Assembly: GCA_023548195.1 (NCBI GenBank)
Contig: JAJHZJ010000532.1
Span: 1,568,725 to 1,632,724, forward strand
Source of the DNA: Bettongia penicillata ogilbyi
Lineage: Eukaryota > Chordata > Mammalia > Diprotodontia > Potoroidae
Direction of reading: 5' to 3'
Length of the DNA: 64,000 bases
Of the stretch, positions 1-12,329 are shown piece after piece (the first letter of the stretch is position 1; each line of letters begins with the position of its first letter). The notes beneath the pieces are model-generated. The model saw only the letters and a program-made list of their open reading frames with translations, was not told the origin of the DNA and did no database searches. The position numbers and the translations under genes were made by a program.

Positions 1-195
1 TGATCCTCTAGAGAGGCATTGTGGTATATTGGAAAGAGCATTAGATCCAAAGACAAGACTACCTTGTTCAAATCTTGCCTTAGGCCTGTGACACAAATCA
101 CTTAATTTTTCTAGGCCTTGATTTCCTTATCTGTAATATTAGGAAGGTTGAACTAAGTGACTCCTAGGGGCTCTTCCAGCTCTTAAGTCTATGGT
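1..195 (+). repeat. Old MIR-like tRNA-derived SINE
   Basis: The text follows the MIR/CORE-SINE plan: a tRNA-like head (gtggtatattggaaagagc), a B-box-like gttcaaatc, the 'cacttaatttttctaggcc' block, and a tail ending in cttccagctcttaagtc. It is diverged. The first 13 bases may not belong to it (see findings). Confidence 0.6.
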
Positions 196-734
196 CTGCG
201 CTCTAATGACTTTCATTCCTCATTTAATTTTTCACTTAAACAACTTGTAAGTTTCCCTGTACTGTTTTCTCTTCAAATAAAGGTTTGTTATGTGTCTTTG
301 CTGGACTGGGGATTGATTAATAGATGATTTCATTTGATAACTTTAACCTATGCTTTCATTCAATATGTGAGGGCACAAAGTTGTTTCCTGAATTAGTTTT
401 TAGTTCTTTTGGCCCATGTTTGCATTATCTTGTATTGTACAGATTCTTATTGTGTCATGAAAGCAATGAGCTATTTTTAAGAGTTTGCACAGTCTTTGAG
501 AGTCATGATAGAAACTAAGAAAAGTTGACCACAGTAATAGAAAAGTATATTTTCACTTTTAGCCTTTAAGAACCATGGATTTGCTAGAAACCATCATTGA
601 GATTTCCCCAAACATCTGACTTTATCATTTAATCAGAACTGATTATTTTTGCTAATATAAATTTGAAATGTAATAAAGAATTTATTATAGTTGGACTACT
701 ATGTGGTTGTTGCCAGTGGATTTTTTTTTTAATA

Positions 735-940
735 ACAAACATTTTTAAGAAGTTTTCAGAGCAGGCTTGATAGAATCTAGTTCAGCCACCTTGTTTTGCA
801 AAGGAGAAAACAGGTTCAGAGTAGCAGAGTGCCATGACCAAGACCATAGAATATTAAAACTAAGACTAGAATTATGTCTCATGTCTAGAAGTCAGAGCTC
901 CTGGTCTCATGTTCTTTCTACTGGAGTCTAGACGGTGCTG
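735..940 (-). repeat. Old SINE fragment, antisense
   Basis: The order 'ttttgcaaaggagaaaacaggttcagag ... agtcagagctcctggtct' matches the antisense 'gaggaaactgaggcccagag ... cagagctcctgactcc' core of MIR-type SINEs, heavily diverged. Confidence 0.45.
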
Positions 941-1893
941 CCTTCTAGTATCTTTTCCTGAACAGTTTCTGGGGAGACTCTTGTTGCAAGTTGCATTGGA
1001 CAAATCTATGCCTAGGAATAATCCTTCTACTGCTCTCAGCACTAACCATCAACAAGACTTTGTAATTATTTGACAAGATGCTTTTGTCAACCTTAGACGT
1101 TGCTAAAGACCTAAAGAGAAAGGAAAGGATCTTTGCGGGGGAGAACCTTTTCTTTAAGGGAGCATACTATGAGATGTGGGGCTGGCCTAGTTGACAGTAC
1201 CATTTGCTGCTGTTATGGGGCAACAGAATTCGTGCTAAATATTCTGATGCCTTGGTAATGCTGCCTGTATATTCAAATTGTTAAGAAAAAAAATAAATAT
1301 TTTAGGAGTACTTTAATGCTAGAATTTCCCCAATAATGCTATATATGAATCAAAGACCATAATTTCAAGAGTCAAAATTTCAGGTGACTCAGAGATCAGT
1401 GGAAGATGCAGCTTATTATTGTGGATGTTTTTTGAGAATTGTTGTTGAAGGTACTTTAAGATTTGTACAATTAGGAAATTTAATTCATCAAACATTTGTT
1501 AGTGTTCAGGTCCTTTATGGAGCATGAAAGATATAATAGATGGACTGCCTAATTGCCATGACAAGATATCTATAATATAATAGAAGAACCAGAGGAAGGG
1601 CTCCAGCACATATGGGAGATCCTCCCAAGAGTATGTGTAGAAATCAGTATATCTGGAAATTATGGGCAAGGGTCACACAGGAGAAGAAGGTAGAGGGCTT
1701 GCAGTCTGTATCTCTGGAGGGCATGGCCTTATGGGTGACATAATAAATCATTGACATGTAATGAACATTTGGAAATAGTAGCATAGAGTGTCATTTTAAA
1801 GTATTTAGTATTAGGAAGCAGTTTTTCAAAGTTTATGATACATATGGAATGAACTCTGAGTTAAATTGTCTTTCTGTGTTTTTGATTTTACAG

Positions 1894-2053
1894 TCCATGC
1901 CGTAACACTGTTCCTCAATATCTTTGGATGCCTGGCTTGGTTTTGTGTTGAGCCTGGACGAGGGGTTGATTTCGGATTGAGTATCCTCTGGTTCATGCTT
2001 TTTACTCCTTGTTCATTTGTTTGTTGGTACAGACCCCTTTATGGAGCTTTCAG
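1894..2053 (+). CDS. SCAMP1: SCAMP1 coding exon: first two membrane spans and the E-peptide loop
   Basis: This is an internal exon of secretory carrier membrane protein 1, a four-span protein of post-Golgi recycling and secretory vesicles. It opens after tttacag with TC, which completes a split Phe codon, and ends in AG before gtaaaa, leaving a split Arg codon. It encodes about residues 158-211 if the family length of 338 holds. Span 1 reads [17 protein letters not shown]. Span 2 reads [20 protein letters not shown]. The exon closes with [11 protein letters not shown], the conserved cytosolic loop between spans 2 and 3 known as the E peptide, which is linked to exocytic fusion in studies of SCAMP2. 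The loop between spans 1 and 2 (VEPGRGV) differs slightly from the human protein as I remember it. The next exon is 15.2 kb downstream. The frame is open throughout and I see no damage. Confidence 0.96.
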
Positions 2054-3874
2054 GTAAAATTTCAAATATGATCTTTTATAATTATGAAATAAATCATTGT
2101 TATAGTAGATCTTAAGTGTAATAAAAATGTGACTGTCTTTTATTGTTAGGAGCTTTTTGACTCCACTTTGTCCCATTCAGAAAAGGAAAATTAAAAATAA
2201 AGTTGATAGAATATAAAATAATTTGTTTGCAGTAGAAATATACTAGATAAAAAAGCTTGCTATTTATGAAAATATTCTGTTGTGTCTATGAAACTAACTT
2301 CCAAGAATATTTTGACTCTTGTCATTTTTTTTCTAGAAATGTTTGTAAAGTTAGCTCTATTATAACCTTTTAATGTTGTATAGTCTTTAAGGTAACTGTC
2401 TGTGTGTGATAGTTAATGTGTTGCAATATTATTTCTGCTAGTTTGTGAATAGTAAAATTTACTTATTTTCCCTACCAATTCATTTGCATTTTCAAAAAAA
2501 GGCAATGTATGTAATAATACTGTTCAGATGGTGAGAATAACAGCTGTGGTATTTTTATGAGTGTTACTTAGAAATAATTTATGGCAGTCTTATGGTTATA
2601 TACACTTAACCACTAGTTAAATGCTTTCCTATGTCATTTCATTTTCATTTGACTAGATTTATAAGTGTATGTCATACTTTTCCTTTATTTCCCTTAGAGT
2701 TGATTTGCTGAGACAGAAATAAGTGTCTATCATTAGTCCTTGGCTAATGTAATATTTGCTGTATGTTGGAAAATTTAAGAGCCTAGTATACAATTTTATA
2801 AAATGGTCAACAGAGGCCATAATGACATTTTTATTTTTAAAAGAATCTTGTTTCTCGGTGTTCATTTTGAAAGTTATTTTGCTTCACCACCACCATTTCT
2901 GCCTGAAATTTTTCTTGTATACAGAAATCAACTTACCTTACAGTTTAAAAAAGTACTTAATACACCTGACCATGAACAACTAAATAACAGATTCATTTTT
3001 GTAATCCTTATGTTTGAATAAACTTATTTTTACCCTTTTTTTATAATTAACTTGAGTTTTTCCATGTTGAAGCTAAAATGGAAGGAAAAAGAGAGGCAGG
3101 ATTGTAGGAAAGATGTGTTGAGCAGTAGCAAAGTATATTGGACAGAGATGGGGGTAAAATGAAGAAAATTGATAAGATGAGATAGGAAGAAAAGGAAGAA
3201 AGAGATAAGGAGAGAGTATTGTGAAGCTTGAGAAAGGAGACATGGCACAAAGAAGCTTAGGCTGCCTTATTTATTTTTAAATAGTTGCTTAAGGAGAAGG
3301 GCAGCCAGAGAATTCTAAGCATATACATTATATTCTAGCATGAATTTTGAATAGGAGCAAGGGCTTTCTAGTTCAGACCCCCTTTACAAGTGTCTAGGTT
3401 GGAATTACCTCTGTCTTCCTGTCCCTTGTTCTGTTGAAACTGCTTAAATGCACTGAATTTGATATGTAACCTAATTTGTCATTTGAAATAAAGATGTTGG
3501 GGACAGGGATTTAAACCCCAGCAGTGTCAGTTTTTAACTAAACCTTGATCATAGCTTTTTAATGATCACTGGCAGTCTCCTTCCATTCTCCCCATCACTT
3601 TCTCTGAGATTAAAAAGTGTCGGTACATTCATAACACCTCAAAGAAGTTAATTAGGTTTCACTTTTTAGACTACTAGGTGGAAGAGAAGAATATTTTATG
3701 AAGAACCTTAAGCAAATGTCATTAGCATACCTTTTGATTGGGTAACTTTGGCATTTTCTTCCCCAAGGGACAAACTTTTGAGTTTCCTTAAGCCTGTTTC
3801 ACTAATTAAATGCTCTTGGGAATTCTTATGAGTTATAGAAACATTAATATTTGAATTTGGTTAGATATGCAGCT

Positions 3875-4055
3875 TGGGGTAGTCAGCAGAGCACTGAATT
3901 TGGAGTTAGAAAAGCTGGCTTGGAACTGTAACTCTTTTATTTGCTACCTGTCAACAACCAGTAGACAAGTTACTTAACTATTCTGGGACGTTTTTTTTTA
4001 ACCTATGGATTAAATGATACCAAAGGCCCCTTTATGAATTCTCTGATCCTTAGTT
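3875..4055 (+). repeat. MIR-like SINE
   Basis: Sense-orientation MIR-type text: gtagtcagcagagcactgaatttgg, then the 'acaagttacttaactattctggg' block, then 'aaatgataccaaaggcccctt'. It is interrupted by a T-run and is diverged. Confidence 0.6.
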
Positions 4056-4799
4056 AAACATTTAATGACAGATATGTTCTCTTAAAGACTATAAAAATTC
4101 TAAAGCAGATAAATTAGTGATTACTTGTATTTTATTGAAAAGGTAAGGGATCTCAAATCTAGGTACGCTGATGCTGCACATTTCCTGCCTTCATGAATTT
4201 ATGATCAAGTTGATTGAAAATCAGAATTTTATGAAATGTCAAATAATGTGATTAGAATGAGTGGCAGATATTTAATAGACAGTTGGTGTCATGGTATCTA
4301 GTAGGTGCGTTACTTTTCTGAATTGGAGTCACACTGTTGGGTGACCATAAAAGTAACAATTGTTTATTAAGAAGATATACTTACGTCAGGAAATTCGAGA
4401 ACCCAGAGAAACAAAATATGGTAGTGAGGGAATATTTGAGGTTCATCTGAGCCAGAAACGTGGTAGTACCAAATACTACCATAATCTGGACAGAAAGGAA
4501 ATTGATGAGTTTGGGAAACAGATCATGAGCTTAGTATGATGACATGATAATAGCAGTCATGGGCAATTTCACGGTCACCTAGATGTCTGTTGGAACTCTC
4601 TCTGCCCAAAGCAGAATGATTTATATCTTAATGATAATTAATATGTTAATGATAATTTCATTCTTAAGAAGGTGATGAAACCAACTATAGGGACTGCTGT
4701 TTATTCTTATCAATCAAAAGGAAAAGGTTGCAAACGTGGATGGAAATGATGAGAATGTTGTAGGGAAGTGACCATTTATCATTAAAATTTGTGATAAAG

Positions 4800-5730
4800 A
4801 AAGTGAGGAAAGTGTAGTCTGGTAGGGGACTAGATTTCAGAGGCACTAAAATTCTAGAGGGAAAGTCAATCCATTAGGGAAAGAAATCTCTGATGAATGA
4901 AATTCTGAAGAAACAGAAAATAATTACATTGAGGCAGAAAAGGGGGAGGATTTTAAAAAACCAGTTGGTTTATACAAGAACTAATTAAAAATTGGTTTAG
5001 GATGTCCAGAAAACAGATAAGTTATAGAGAGGCTTGGCATAGTCCAGTAAAATTAGTATCAGGAGTGTTAAAGCACAGAATGAGCTGTGTGCTTATAAGG
5101 AAAATTAAGGACAACTACAAAAATCTCTTTAACTGTGCTCTCAAAAAGAGGAAGGAACAAAAAAGAGCAGAGCAACATGAATTAAAAGAGATTGGGATCA
5201 TGGTGGCTCGAGGTGGAAAGCATCAATAATTCACCCTTAGTGTCCTTTTTTCTTTTTTCTTTGCCAAGGAAAATGGTCATGGGGTTGGAAAGGCTCAGAG
5301 AACACCTGTCTGCCTTTGATTTAGTTACCAGGCCTAGATGAACTCCATCCACACTTAGTAAGCTGAGCCACTCTCAGTGGTCTTTATAAAGTCATGTAAA
5401 ATTAAACAGATCATGTTCCATAAAAATCAGTGAAGGAACAGGGAAGGGATGTTTGTCCTGCATGCTCGCTGTCTGAAGTATTGGAAGGATTTTGATGTGG
5501 AAGGGAGAGTAGGGTGGAAGTTACAAAGAGGCACATTTAGACTTTATATAAGAGTGAAGGTCTCAGAGCCATGCTATTGTGGAAAGAGGTGAGAAGTAGT
5601 GGGTCTCTACCATGATGAGGAAGGTGGCCACCAGACAGGGATATTATAGAGTGGATTTTTGTTTATGAGATAAACTAGGATGGCCTTTGAGATCCCTTCC
5701 AAGTCAGATGCTGTATGTCTACAGTATAAT
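4800..5730 (+). repeat. CR1/L3-like LINE, 3' part, sense
   Basis: Around 5327-5375 the text 'ccaggcctagatgaactccatcc ... gagccactctcagtggtcttt' resembles the C-terminal ORF2 region of CR1/L3 LINEs. At 5455-5730 the order 'tattggaagga ... ggtggaagttacaaagaggcacatttagac ... gggatattatagagtgg ... cctttgagatcccttccaa' is the typical 3' end. The same family is found in antisense at about 23.04, 29.88 and 43.26 kb. The 5' limit is uncertain. A 75-codon frame at 5002-5229 lies in this region and shows no recognisable domain. Confidence 0.6.
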
Positions 5731-6724
5731 TAGCTGTTCAGAAATAGCCAGGACTATACATTATTAGGGAGTATTTAGAATATTGGCAAGAAAATGAGGA
5801 AAATCCAAGGTGATTATGGCAACCACGTCCTAATGCAATAAGCACTTAGTACATCTTGAAATGTTTAAAAAATTTCCTCAAAAGATTCTATAAATATATT
5901 GCCTTTTTAGTTAATGAGAAAATATAATAATGCCTGATCCACAGTGATATCTTTTATGACACTGAGTTTTAATATATCTTAAATATTTATTTTTTTGTAA
6001 AATTTTACAGATGGCATTAAGATGCAAATGTTTTAAAACTTAAAAACCACTTGAGTTTTTTCACATCATTTCTCTTGATGTGGGTCAAATCTGTTTTTGT
6101 ATTGTGTCTGCATTGTATCCACCTTAATTTGTATTATAATGTTAAATGCTGTGCCCATCTTCTGTCTTTTCTGAAATTTTAACCTTATAGCTGTAAAATT
6201 GTTAATTAGCTTTTAAATTAGTCTTTGGTTAATGTATGTAATGTTCCTGTCATACTTTGGTAGATAAAGAGTACAGAGAATCTGAAAGGTAGTTCCCTCT
6301 TTATTAAATTGATTCTTCTGGCATTCAATACAGATTATGAGAATTTATCTTCTTAATACTTAGATGTTTTATGATTTCATCAGTTTCAGCATCTCTTCTA
6401 CTGAAACAGGTAGTAACCCCTCCATGTTGTTGTTCATGGCTCCATCCTTTTGTTGTCTTTGAGTTTCCCTGACCAAAAAAGGAAATTAAGCACCCACATT
6501 TTGTTGACCAGTGTTGAACTGGCTGACAAGTGAGGAAAGTGAATTGAGAATAGGAATGATGAACTGGGAGAACAATGAGGGATTGAGAGTCAAGATCAGG
6601 CTCAAGAGGCGAGGGAGAGTTGGAGCCTGTTTTTATAGAGATAAATTTCCAAGTTCAGAAAGTTTTACAGAATTCTTGGGATCATAAATTTAGAGCCTGT
6701 GACTTTCCAAGTTCTTTTAGTCTA

Positions 6725-6871
6725 GGGGTATCAAATTCAGTCCTCGGCGTGAATCAGATTATGGGAAAAATTAGCAAAATAAGTAAAAATACTATTTAAT
6801 GTTGGTCGATGGTTTTTAAAAATATGTGGCCTGTACGGATCTGTTTCTATTTGAGTTTGAGGGAACCGAGG
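6725..6871. mobile_element. hAT-like short inverted-repeat element, copy 1 of the ggtgtcaaac family
   Basis: It starts gggtatcaaattcag and ends tctatttgagtttgagg, a diverged version of the terminal repeats seen intact at 14120-14302. The interior (gggaaaaattagcaaaataa, then ggcctgtacggatctg) matches the same family. Confidence 0.5.
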
Positions 6872-7175
6872 CTTAGAGAAGTTTAAGCAATTTGCCCAAG
6901 GTCACAAAGATAGTAAATAGTAGAAGTTTGAACTTGGAGTCTCTCGAAATCCAGCTCTCTTTCCATTCATTGTACACTGGGTTGTCCTCTAGTGGGAATG
7001 AGAACAAGTGGCAGTTTTCTAGACTTTAAGGTTTGCAAATATTTTCATTTATCTCATGTTTTCCTTGCAGCCCTGTGAAGTAAATGCCCTGCTTTATTGG
7101 TCCATTTTGCAGAAGAGAAAAGTAGGACTAGACAAAGAGATGAAGTAACTCAGCTGTTGTGTAGAGGAGGCAGGC
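6868..7175 (-). repeat. Two adjoining antisense MIR fragments
   Basis: 6868-7010 reads 'gaggcttagagaagtttaagcaatttgcccaaggtcac', the antisense MIR core. 7020-7175 reads 'ttgcaaatattttcatttatctcat ... gccctgtgaagtaaat ... ccattttgcagaagag', a second antisense MIR. Confidence 0.65.
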
Positions 7176-7289
7176 GGTGATAGTCCAGGCCTTGCCTGAT
7201 GTCCACACCAGGGCGTTGTATGCTACATAAACCGCACAGCTTCTCCTGAAATGTCCCAGAATCGCAGGGCTAACCTTGTCTTCCTTCTG

Positions 7290-7640
7290 TTCTGGAAGCT
7301 TCAGTCGTTCTCTGTTTGCTGTTAGATGCACGTGCCTCTCTCTCGCTTTTAAAGCCTTCACAGTCTGACTCCTGCCCGTCCTTCCGAAGGCTAGTGTGCC
7401 TTCTGTTCTTGTAGATGACTTTCTTTTTCAGCCTCAGTGTTTCCCCAAAAGCTGTCCATCCCTGCAGACCCCACTGTTCTCTCTGACCTTCCCTTCCAGA
7501 CTTGTATCCAGTGCAACCTCCTGAGAAGTCTTTCCTGATTCCCCTGGTTGTATGTTTCTCCTGCTCACCCATCATGTTTTGTTTATTTGTGAACATGTGG
7601 GATTCCTGTAGTAATTTCTTTAGTACATTAGCAACTCCTT
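7290..7640 (+). repeat. L2 LINE 3' fragment, sense
   Basis: It contains 'aaagccttcacagtctgactcc' and 'gtgcaacctcctgagaagtctttcctgattcccc', matching the sense 3' region of L2. The antisense reading frames in this stretch are chance frames. Confidence 0.55.
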
Positions 7641-7930
7641 TAGTGAAATGGAAGCTCCCAGTATGCTGGGGCTAGTTTGGTTCTGTAGTATGTAGAAGAT
7701 ATTTTGTACTTTGTAAGCTTGTTTATTGACTGAGAAGAAAACTGCTTTTACTGCTACAGTCATGACACACTGTCTCTGCTTGCTGCCTTTGTGACCATGG
7801 GCAAGTCCCTTAAGGTCTTGGGTCCTCAGTTTCCTAAATAATCCTCCTTCTACATCCAAGGTTTCTTGTGCTGATCAATATTCTACTAATCTGTGTAAAG
7901 TACTTTGGAAATTTCAAGTCTTTATAAATG

Positions 7931-8140
7931 GGGCGGCTAGGCGGCTCAGTGGGTAGAGCTGTGGGCCTGCAGTCAGGAAGACTCATCTTGCCGAGTTCAA
8001 ATCTGGCCTTAGAGCTACCTTGGGCAAGTCATTGAACCCTGTTTGCCTTCTGGAATGGCAAACCACTCCAGTTTCTTTGCCAAGTAAACCCCAAATGAGG
8101 TCATGAAGATTGGACATGACTGAAATGACTGAACAACCCT
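7931..8140 (+). repeat. Marsupial tRNA-derived SINE
   Basis: It has the family head gggcggctaggcggctcagt, a B-box-like gagttcaaatctgg, and the complete tail 'gcaaaccactccagtttctttgcc ... aaatgaggtcatgaagattgg ... ctgaaatgactgaacaac'. Confidence 0.85.
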
Positions 8141-8883
8141 AAAATGTAAATCAGAAGTGCTTTTACCAGGAAGGTGTTTATAGACTAAATTACCTCCAGG
8201 GCCTGACACTCCCATCACTGAGATAGATGGAAATCCCTAAATGCGATAAAAAAAACTTCTGGAGCTGTAATAAAAACTTGCTGCTTGGGGAGACAGTGTT
8301 TTGGAGGTAAGTTTATCCTAATGAGGCCAATCCTTAGGCTGTGGGCAAAGCCTTTACTAGTCATGTTGGTGGTGGGACTTGCCTGAGTTTGTGCTTTTTT
8401 GGCATAGCCTGGAGTAGGATTGTAGTAGAGGGTAAAAATTTGTATGTGTAATGAATTTCCCACCTCAGAAAAACCCCTACCATTTCCAGTCTGCTGGGGG
8501 TTTTGGGCACACATGTAACTTAATTGGATGTTAGATTTAGCTTTCTTTTTTCTTCTTTCGTCTGTCTAAATGAAAGCTAATTTCACTTATGTTAAAGACA
8601 TGTAAGTAGATATTTATTAAGTAGAAACATATGCATAAAATACCCTTTGAATGTTGTTCAGTAATTTCTACTTCATTTTTACTCTAATAATTTGGCATTT
8701 TATGTCTAAGTTTCTCATTGTAATTTGAGTCTGTCCTCATTCACAAATAGGCCTGACTCAATTCTCTTATTACCTGGTAGGGGTGTGGGCTTAGAAGGAG
8801 AAGAGAGATTGATATTTCTGTAGTTTATCCTGTTAAGTTTTTAAAATAGGAAAACCCCTACTATGGTTAACACATTAAGTCTG

Positions 8884-9066
8884 GAGTTCTTAGCCTTGAG
8901 TCCATGAACTTTTTTTTTAATTTTGATAACTGCATCTCAGTATAATTGTTTTCCTTTGTAATTCTATGTATTTATTTTATGCATTTAAATATATTCTGAG
9001 AAGAGGTCTATAATCGTTACCAAATTGTGAAGAGTCCGTGACACACACAAAAAATTAAGAAATTCC
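8884..9066. mobile_element. hAT-like short element of the ggttcttaacc family, copy 1
   Basis: It begins gagttcttagccttgagtcc and ends gtccgtgacac...attaagaaattcc, so its ends are imperfect inverted repeats. The interior (tttcctttgtaattctatg, tattctgagaagaggtcta) matches the copies at 38.06 and 43.91 kb. Confidence 0.6.
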
Positions 9067-10239
9067 TGCATGAAACTGATCATTTATATCTTTTGTGTGA
9101 GTTAATCTGATCCTTGGCTCTCCTAATAGCTAATTAAAATGAACTACCTTAAAGGTTTGGTTTTGATGGTTTGAAGAGAGAAAAATGAAGGATAATTTAA
9201 GAGCACGGAGAGAGAGGCCTCTGCGCTGTGCATCACAGTCCCAAGCCCCCGGAGAGCTAGAAACTAGAGCTCTATGTAGCTGTTTCTTACCTTTCTTCAA
9301 AAACTGTTCTTGTGCAGAAGAATCGCACCAAAACTTCAGAAAGGCTTAACAATATGTGGTTAAGAAGCCTAGCTGTCATCTTTATTTAAAGTGCAAGGGA
9401 CATTTGCTTACCTAATCTCATCTCCTGTTTAGTCTTGTTCCATAAGATTTTTTTAAGTTCTTATAAGTATTGTGCGAAGCATGTGCTCTTATTCTTCTGT
9501 AGATCTATAGTCTGATTGGTTTTCCTTTTCTGTGTTGTTACATTTCTTTATTAAAAAATAAGACATTTAATATCTGAATCTTTATTTTCTTAGATCTATC
9601 CAGACTGTGTTATCCCTGCTTCTATTAAAGATTCATTTGACAAAAATAATTCCATAATTGAGAGAATTCTATAAATTACTTGTATTTAACTCTCATGGCT
9701 TAACTTTGAACAGATAGGCAAAGTTGATTTGTTTTAGGTAGTAATGTGACATATGTATTAATTGATTATGCCTGGTTAGAATATTAGGAGAATATTAAAA
9801 AATCAAATCAGATCCTCTCAGCCTAGATGGAAAGAGAAAATCGTATAAAAAAGAAGATGTACTTAAAACTTTATTGCCTTTGGGCACCATGGTTATCCAC
9901 TTGTTTGTTTATTCAAGAATTAATTATTAATTAAGAGACTTCTATAAGGAAAGTACTAAATAGTTGCTCTTGAGTTTATATGCAAGGGAGTAACGGAAGA
10001 TGTACCATAGATATCTAAAGGACAAAGAGCTTTGTATTGAGGGCCATAAGAGGAAGTTCAGAGGACAGAGAAATCCCTTCTGACTGAGGATGGCGAGGAG
10101 CAGGCTAAGGAATGAGATCCTTAAGGAGGTTCCCTTAGAAGTAGGTCTTGGAGAATAGATAAGAATTTGAAATGCCAAGGTGGAAGCTGGAGCGCATTCC
10201 TCTGGAGGCTGCAGCAGGAGCGGAGCTCCCGACTTTGGA

Positions 10240-10490
10240 AAGATCAGAGATGTTTAGCTTATGAGGGATGTGACAGTCGTCATCTGATACTGGAAGGACT
10301 GTCTGTCTTGTGGAGGAGCAATTAGACCTGTTTTGGTCGACTGCAGAGAGCAGAGCGAGGACCAGTGGATTACTGAGTTAGCTAAGCAAACCTAAAGTGC
10401 TTTCTGATAATTAGAGTTATCTGAGAATAGAAATGAAGTGGTTTTTAAAGTAATAATTTCCCCATCACTGAAAATCTTAAGGTCCGGAGC
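10240..10490 (+). repeat. CR1/L3-like LINE 3' fragment, sense
   Basis: 'attagacctgttttggtcgactgcagagagcagagcgaggaccagtgg ... ccccatcactgaaaatctt' follows the 3' end text of the CR1/L3-like family found elsewhere in the window. It is strongly diverged. Confidence 0.45.
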
Positions 10491-10521
10491 TCAAAGGAAC
10501 CTTAGATCATCGAGCCGAAGG

Positions 10522-10690
10522 GTTAGGCCAAATCTGGTCCACAGCCTGTTTTTGTGTGGTCTGTTAGCCAAGAATGGTTTTCACATTTTAAAATAAACTT
10601 TTATTGTGTTTTAAAATGTAAAAACCATTCTTAGTTCAAGAGCTATATACAAAAACAAGTGGGACAGTAAATTGCCAATCAGAACTAGAG
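10522..10690. mobile_element. hAT-like foldback element
   Basis: The centre is a near-perfect inverted repeat: arms 10570-10593 and 10609-10632, 24 bp each with one mismatch, around a 15-nt spacer. The pairing continues outward with lower identity: gcctgtttttgtgtgg on the left, and tacaaaaacaagtggg on the right as its complement. The outer text 'ggccaaatctggtccacagcctg' resembles the end of hAT/Charlie-type elements. No coding capacity. Confidence 0.6.
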
Positions 10691-10699
10691 CAGTCTTTT

Positions 10700-10790
10700 C
10701 ATTTTAATAAATGAGGAAACTGAGGCTCATAGATGTTTAATGTCTGGTTCAAGGACAGCCAGGATTTGAACTTAGATTCCACTTATCAGG
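10700..10790 (-). repeat. MIR fragment, antisense
   Basis: 'aaatgaggaaactgaggctcatagatg ... ccaggatttgaacttagattcc' is the antisense MIR core. Confidence 0.6.
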
Positions 10791-10859
10791 GGGATTGAAG
10801 GTGGGATTAAGTAGGTCTCCTCCAGCTATGGGGATGCTGAAGAGTTTAACTGGAGCACT

Positions 10860-11900
10860 GTTAGGGTTTATACAAAGGAGTAGCTCAGAAGAGAGCTAGG
10901 AAGGTAGGTTGGAATCAGATTGTAGATAGTCTCAAATTCAGGACTGAGGAGTTTGGGCTTTAGTCAGTAGGTAAAGGAGCCCATGGGTAGCTGGATTGGA
11001 AGGAGGATTGACTACAAGTAGGCTCTTGTAGTCATCTTGGTAATTGTATTAAGTACCCTGTGTCCCGTTATTCTGTTAGGAATATAGGAAACAAAAGCAA
11101 GCCTGTCTCCAAGAAGCTTATGTTCTACTGGAAGGTACAGCAGGCTCCCACATGAGTGAATGAGCCATGTACAAGATGAATAGATGTCATTTTGGAGTGA
11201 GTGTCAGCACTTGAGGGAATCAAGAAAAAAGCCTCTTGAATGAAGTGACACTCCCATTGAACTTTGAAGGATGCTGGGGCTTGTAAGAGGTGTGAGTAAA
11301 GAGGGAAAGCACGCTACAGAAGGGACAACCTGCGCAAAAGCATGTGGGTGGGACATGAAATATCATGCATTGGCCACATGAAGATTGATAGGATACAGCT
11401 GAGTTATTTAACTTAGAGCCTTAGAAAGACTGGAACCAAATTTTCATCGGCTTTAAATGCCAGGGGATTTTTTGTTTTATCCTAGGAACAAAAGAAAGCC
11501 CCTGAAGCATCTTGAGTTAGCAGAGTGGCATAATCAAATCTGTGCTTTAGGAATATCAGTTTTGCAGCTGTGTTGAGGATATGGAAGGGTTAGACATAGT
11601 AGACCAGTTAGACTTGCAGTAGTCCAAATGAGAGGGTGCTATGGCCATGTGAATGGAGAGAATGTGATCAGTGGGAGAGACGTTCTGGAGGGATATGTGC
11701 AGTAAGAGTAGAGAGTTAAGGATAATGTCAATATTGGGGAACTTCGGTGACTGAAAAAATGGTGGTATCCTTGACAGAAATAGAGGAGGTAGGAGGAGAG
11801 GGGAAGGTTTAAGAGGAAAATGATTTCTGTTTTGGACCTGTTGAGTTAGGAGTTGTCTTTGGTACAAAAGGGTGAAGTTAATCTAGCAGGCATTTGGACA
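10860..11900 (-). repeat. L2 LINE fragment, antisense
   Basis: It carries the antisense L2 order: 'caagcctgtctccaagaagcttatgttctactgg', 'gaactttgaaggatgctggg', 'gcagctgtgttgaggatatgg', 'gcagtagtccaaatgagagg', and 'gatttctgttttggacctgttgag'. The reading frames inside are not genes. Confidence 0.65.
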
Positions 11901-12329
11901 CCTGTGATGACTTCAAAAGAGAGAGATGGGAAGGGATGTTTCTATGGATTTGAGAATCATTTGTTTAGAGATAATAGTTGAACCCGTGAGAAACTGCTGT
12001 TTGCCATAATAGAGCACAGAGGGAAATGAAAGCCCCAACACTGAACCTTCTTGTTGCACCCATTCATAAGGAAGGTATAGCTAGCTGATGGATCTTGCAG
12101 AGGGGACTGAAAAGGATCTGTCCAACATAAGTCACATAAGATAAAATCTCATTACAACCTAAAAGAGGCAGTGGGAATGAAAAAAAGGAGAAAGCTAAGA
12201 ATCTTAAGCTATTTTGGAGGTCAAATGAATAATTATTAATATTTTTGAATTCTGGAGGTTCCATGGGATCTTTTTGTGTTTCAACCCTCCAAATAAATCT
12301 TTCTGGAATTTCGTTCTAGAGATGAAAGG

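Larger units (their letters stand above)
1..1893 (+). other. SCAMP1: SCAMP1 intron (3' part), upstream of the first exon in the window
   Basis: This stretch ends in a normal acceptor (pyrimidine-rich run, then tttacag) directly before the exon at 1894. The preceding exon lies outside the window. Besides a MIR-like SINE at the left edge and an old SINE fragment near 740-940, I see only AT-rich unique sequence. No other exon is supported. Confidence 0.85.

Noticed and set aside
1866..1893. Extension of the first SCAMP1 exon to the left
   Set aside because: These bases are the polypyrimidine and acceptor region. SCAMP1 identity starts exactly after the AG.
5002..5229. 75-codon Lys-rich frame
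   Set aside because: It lies in a diverged CR1/L3-like LINE region and matches no gene family known to me.
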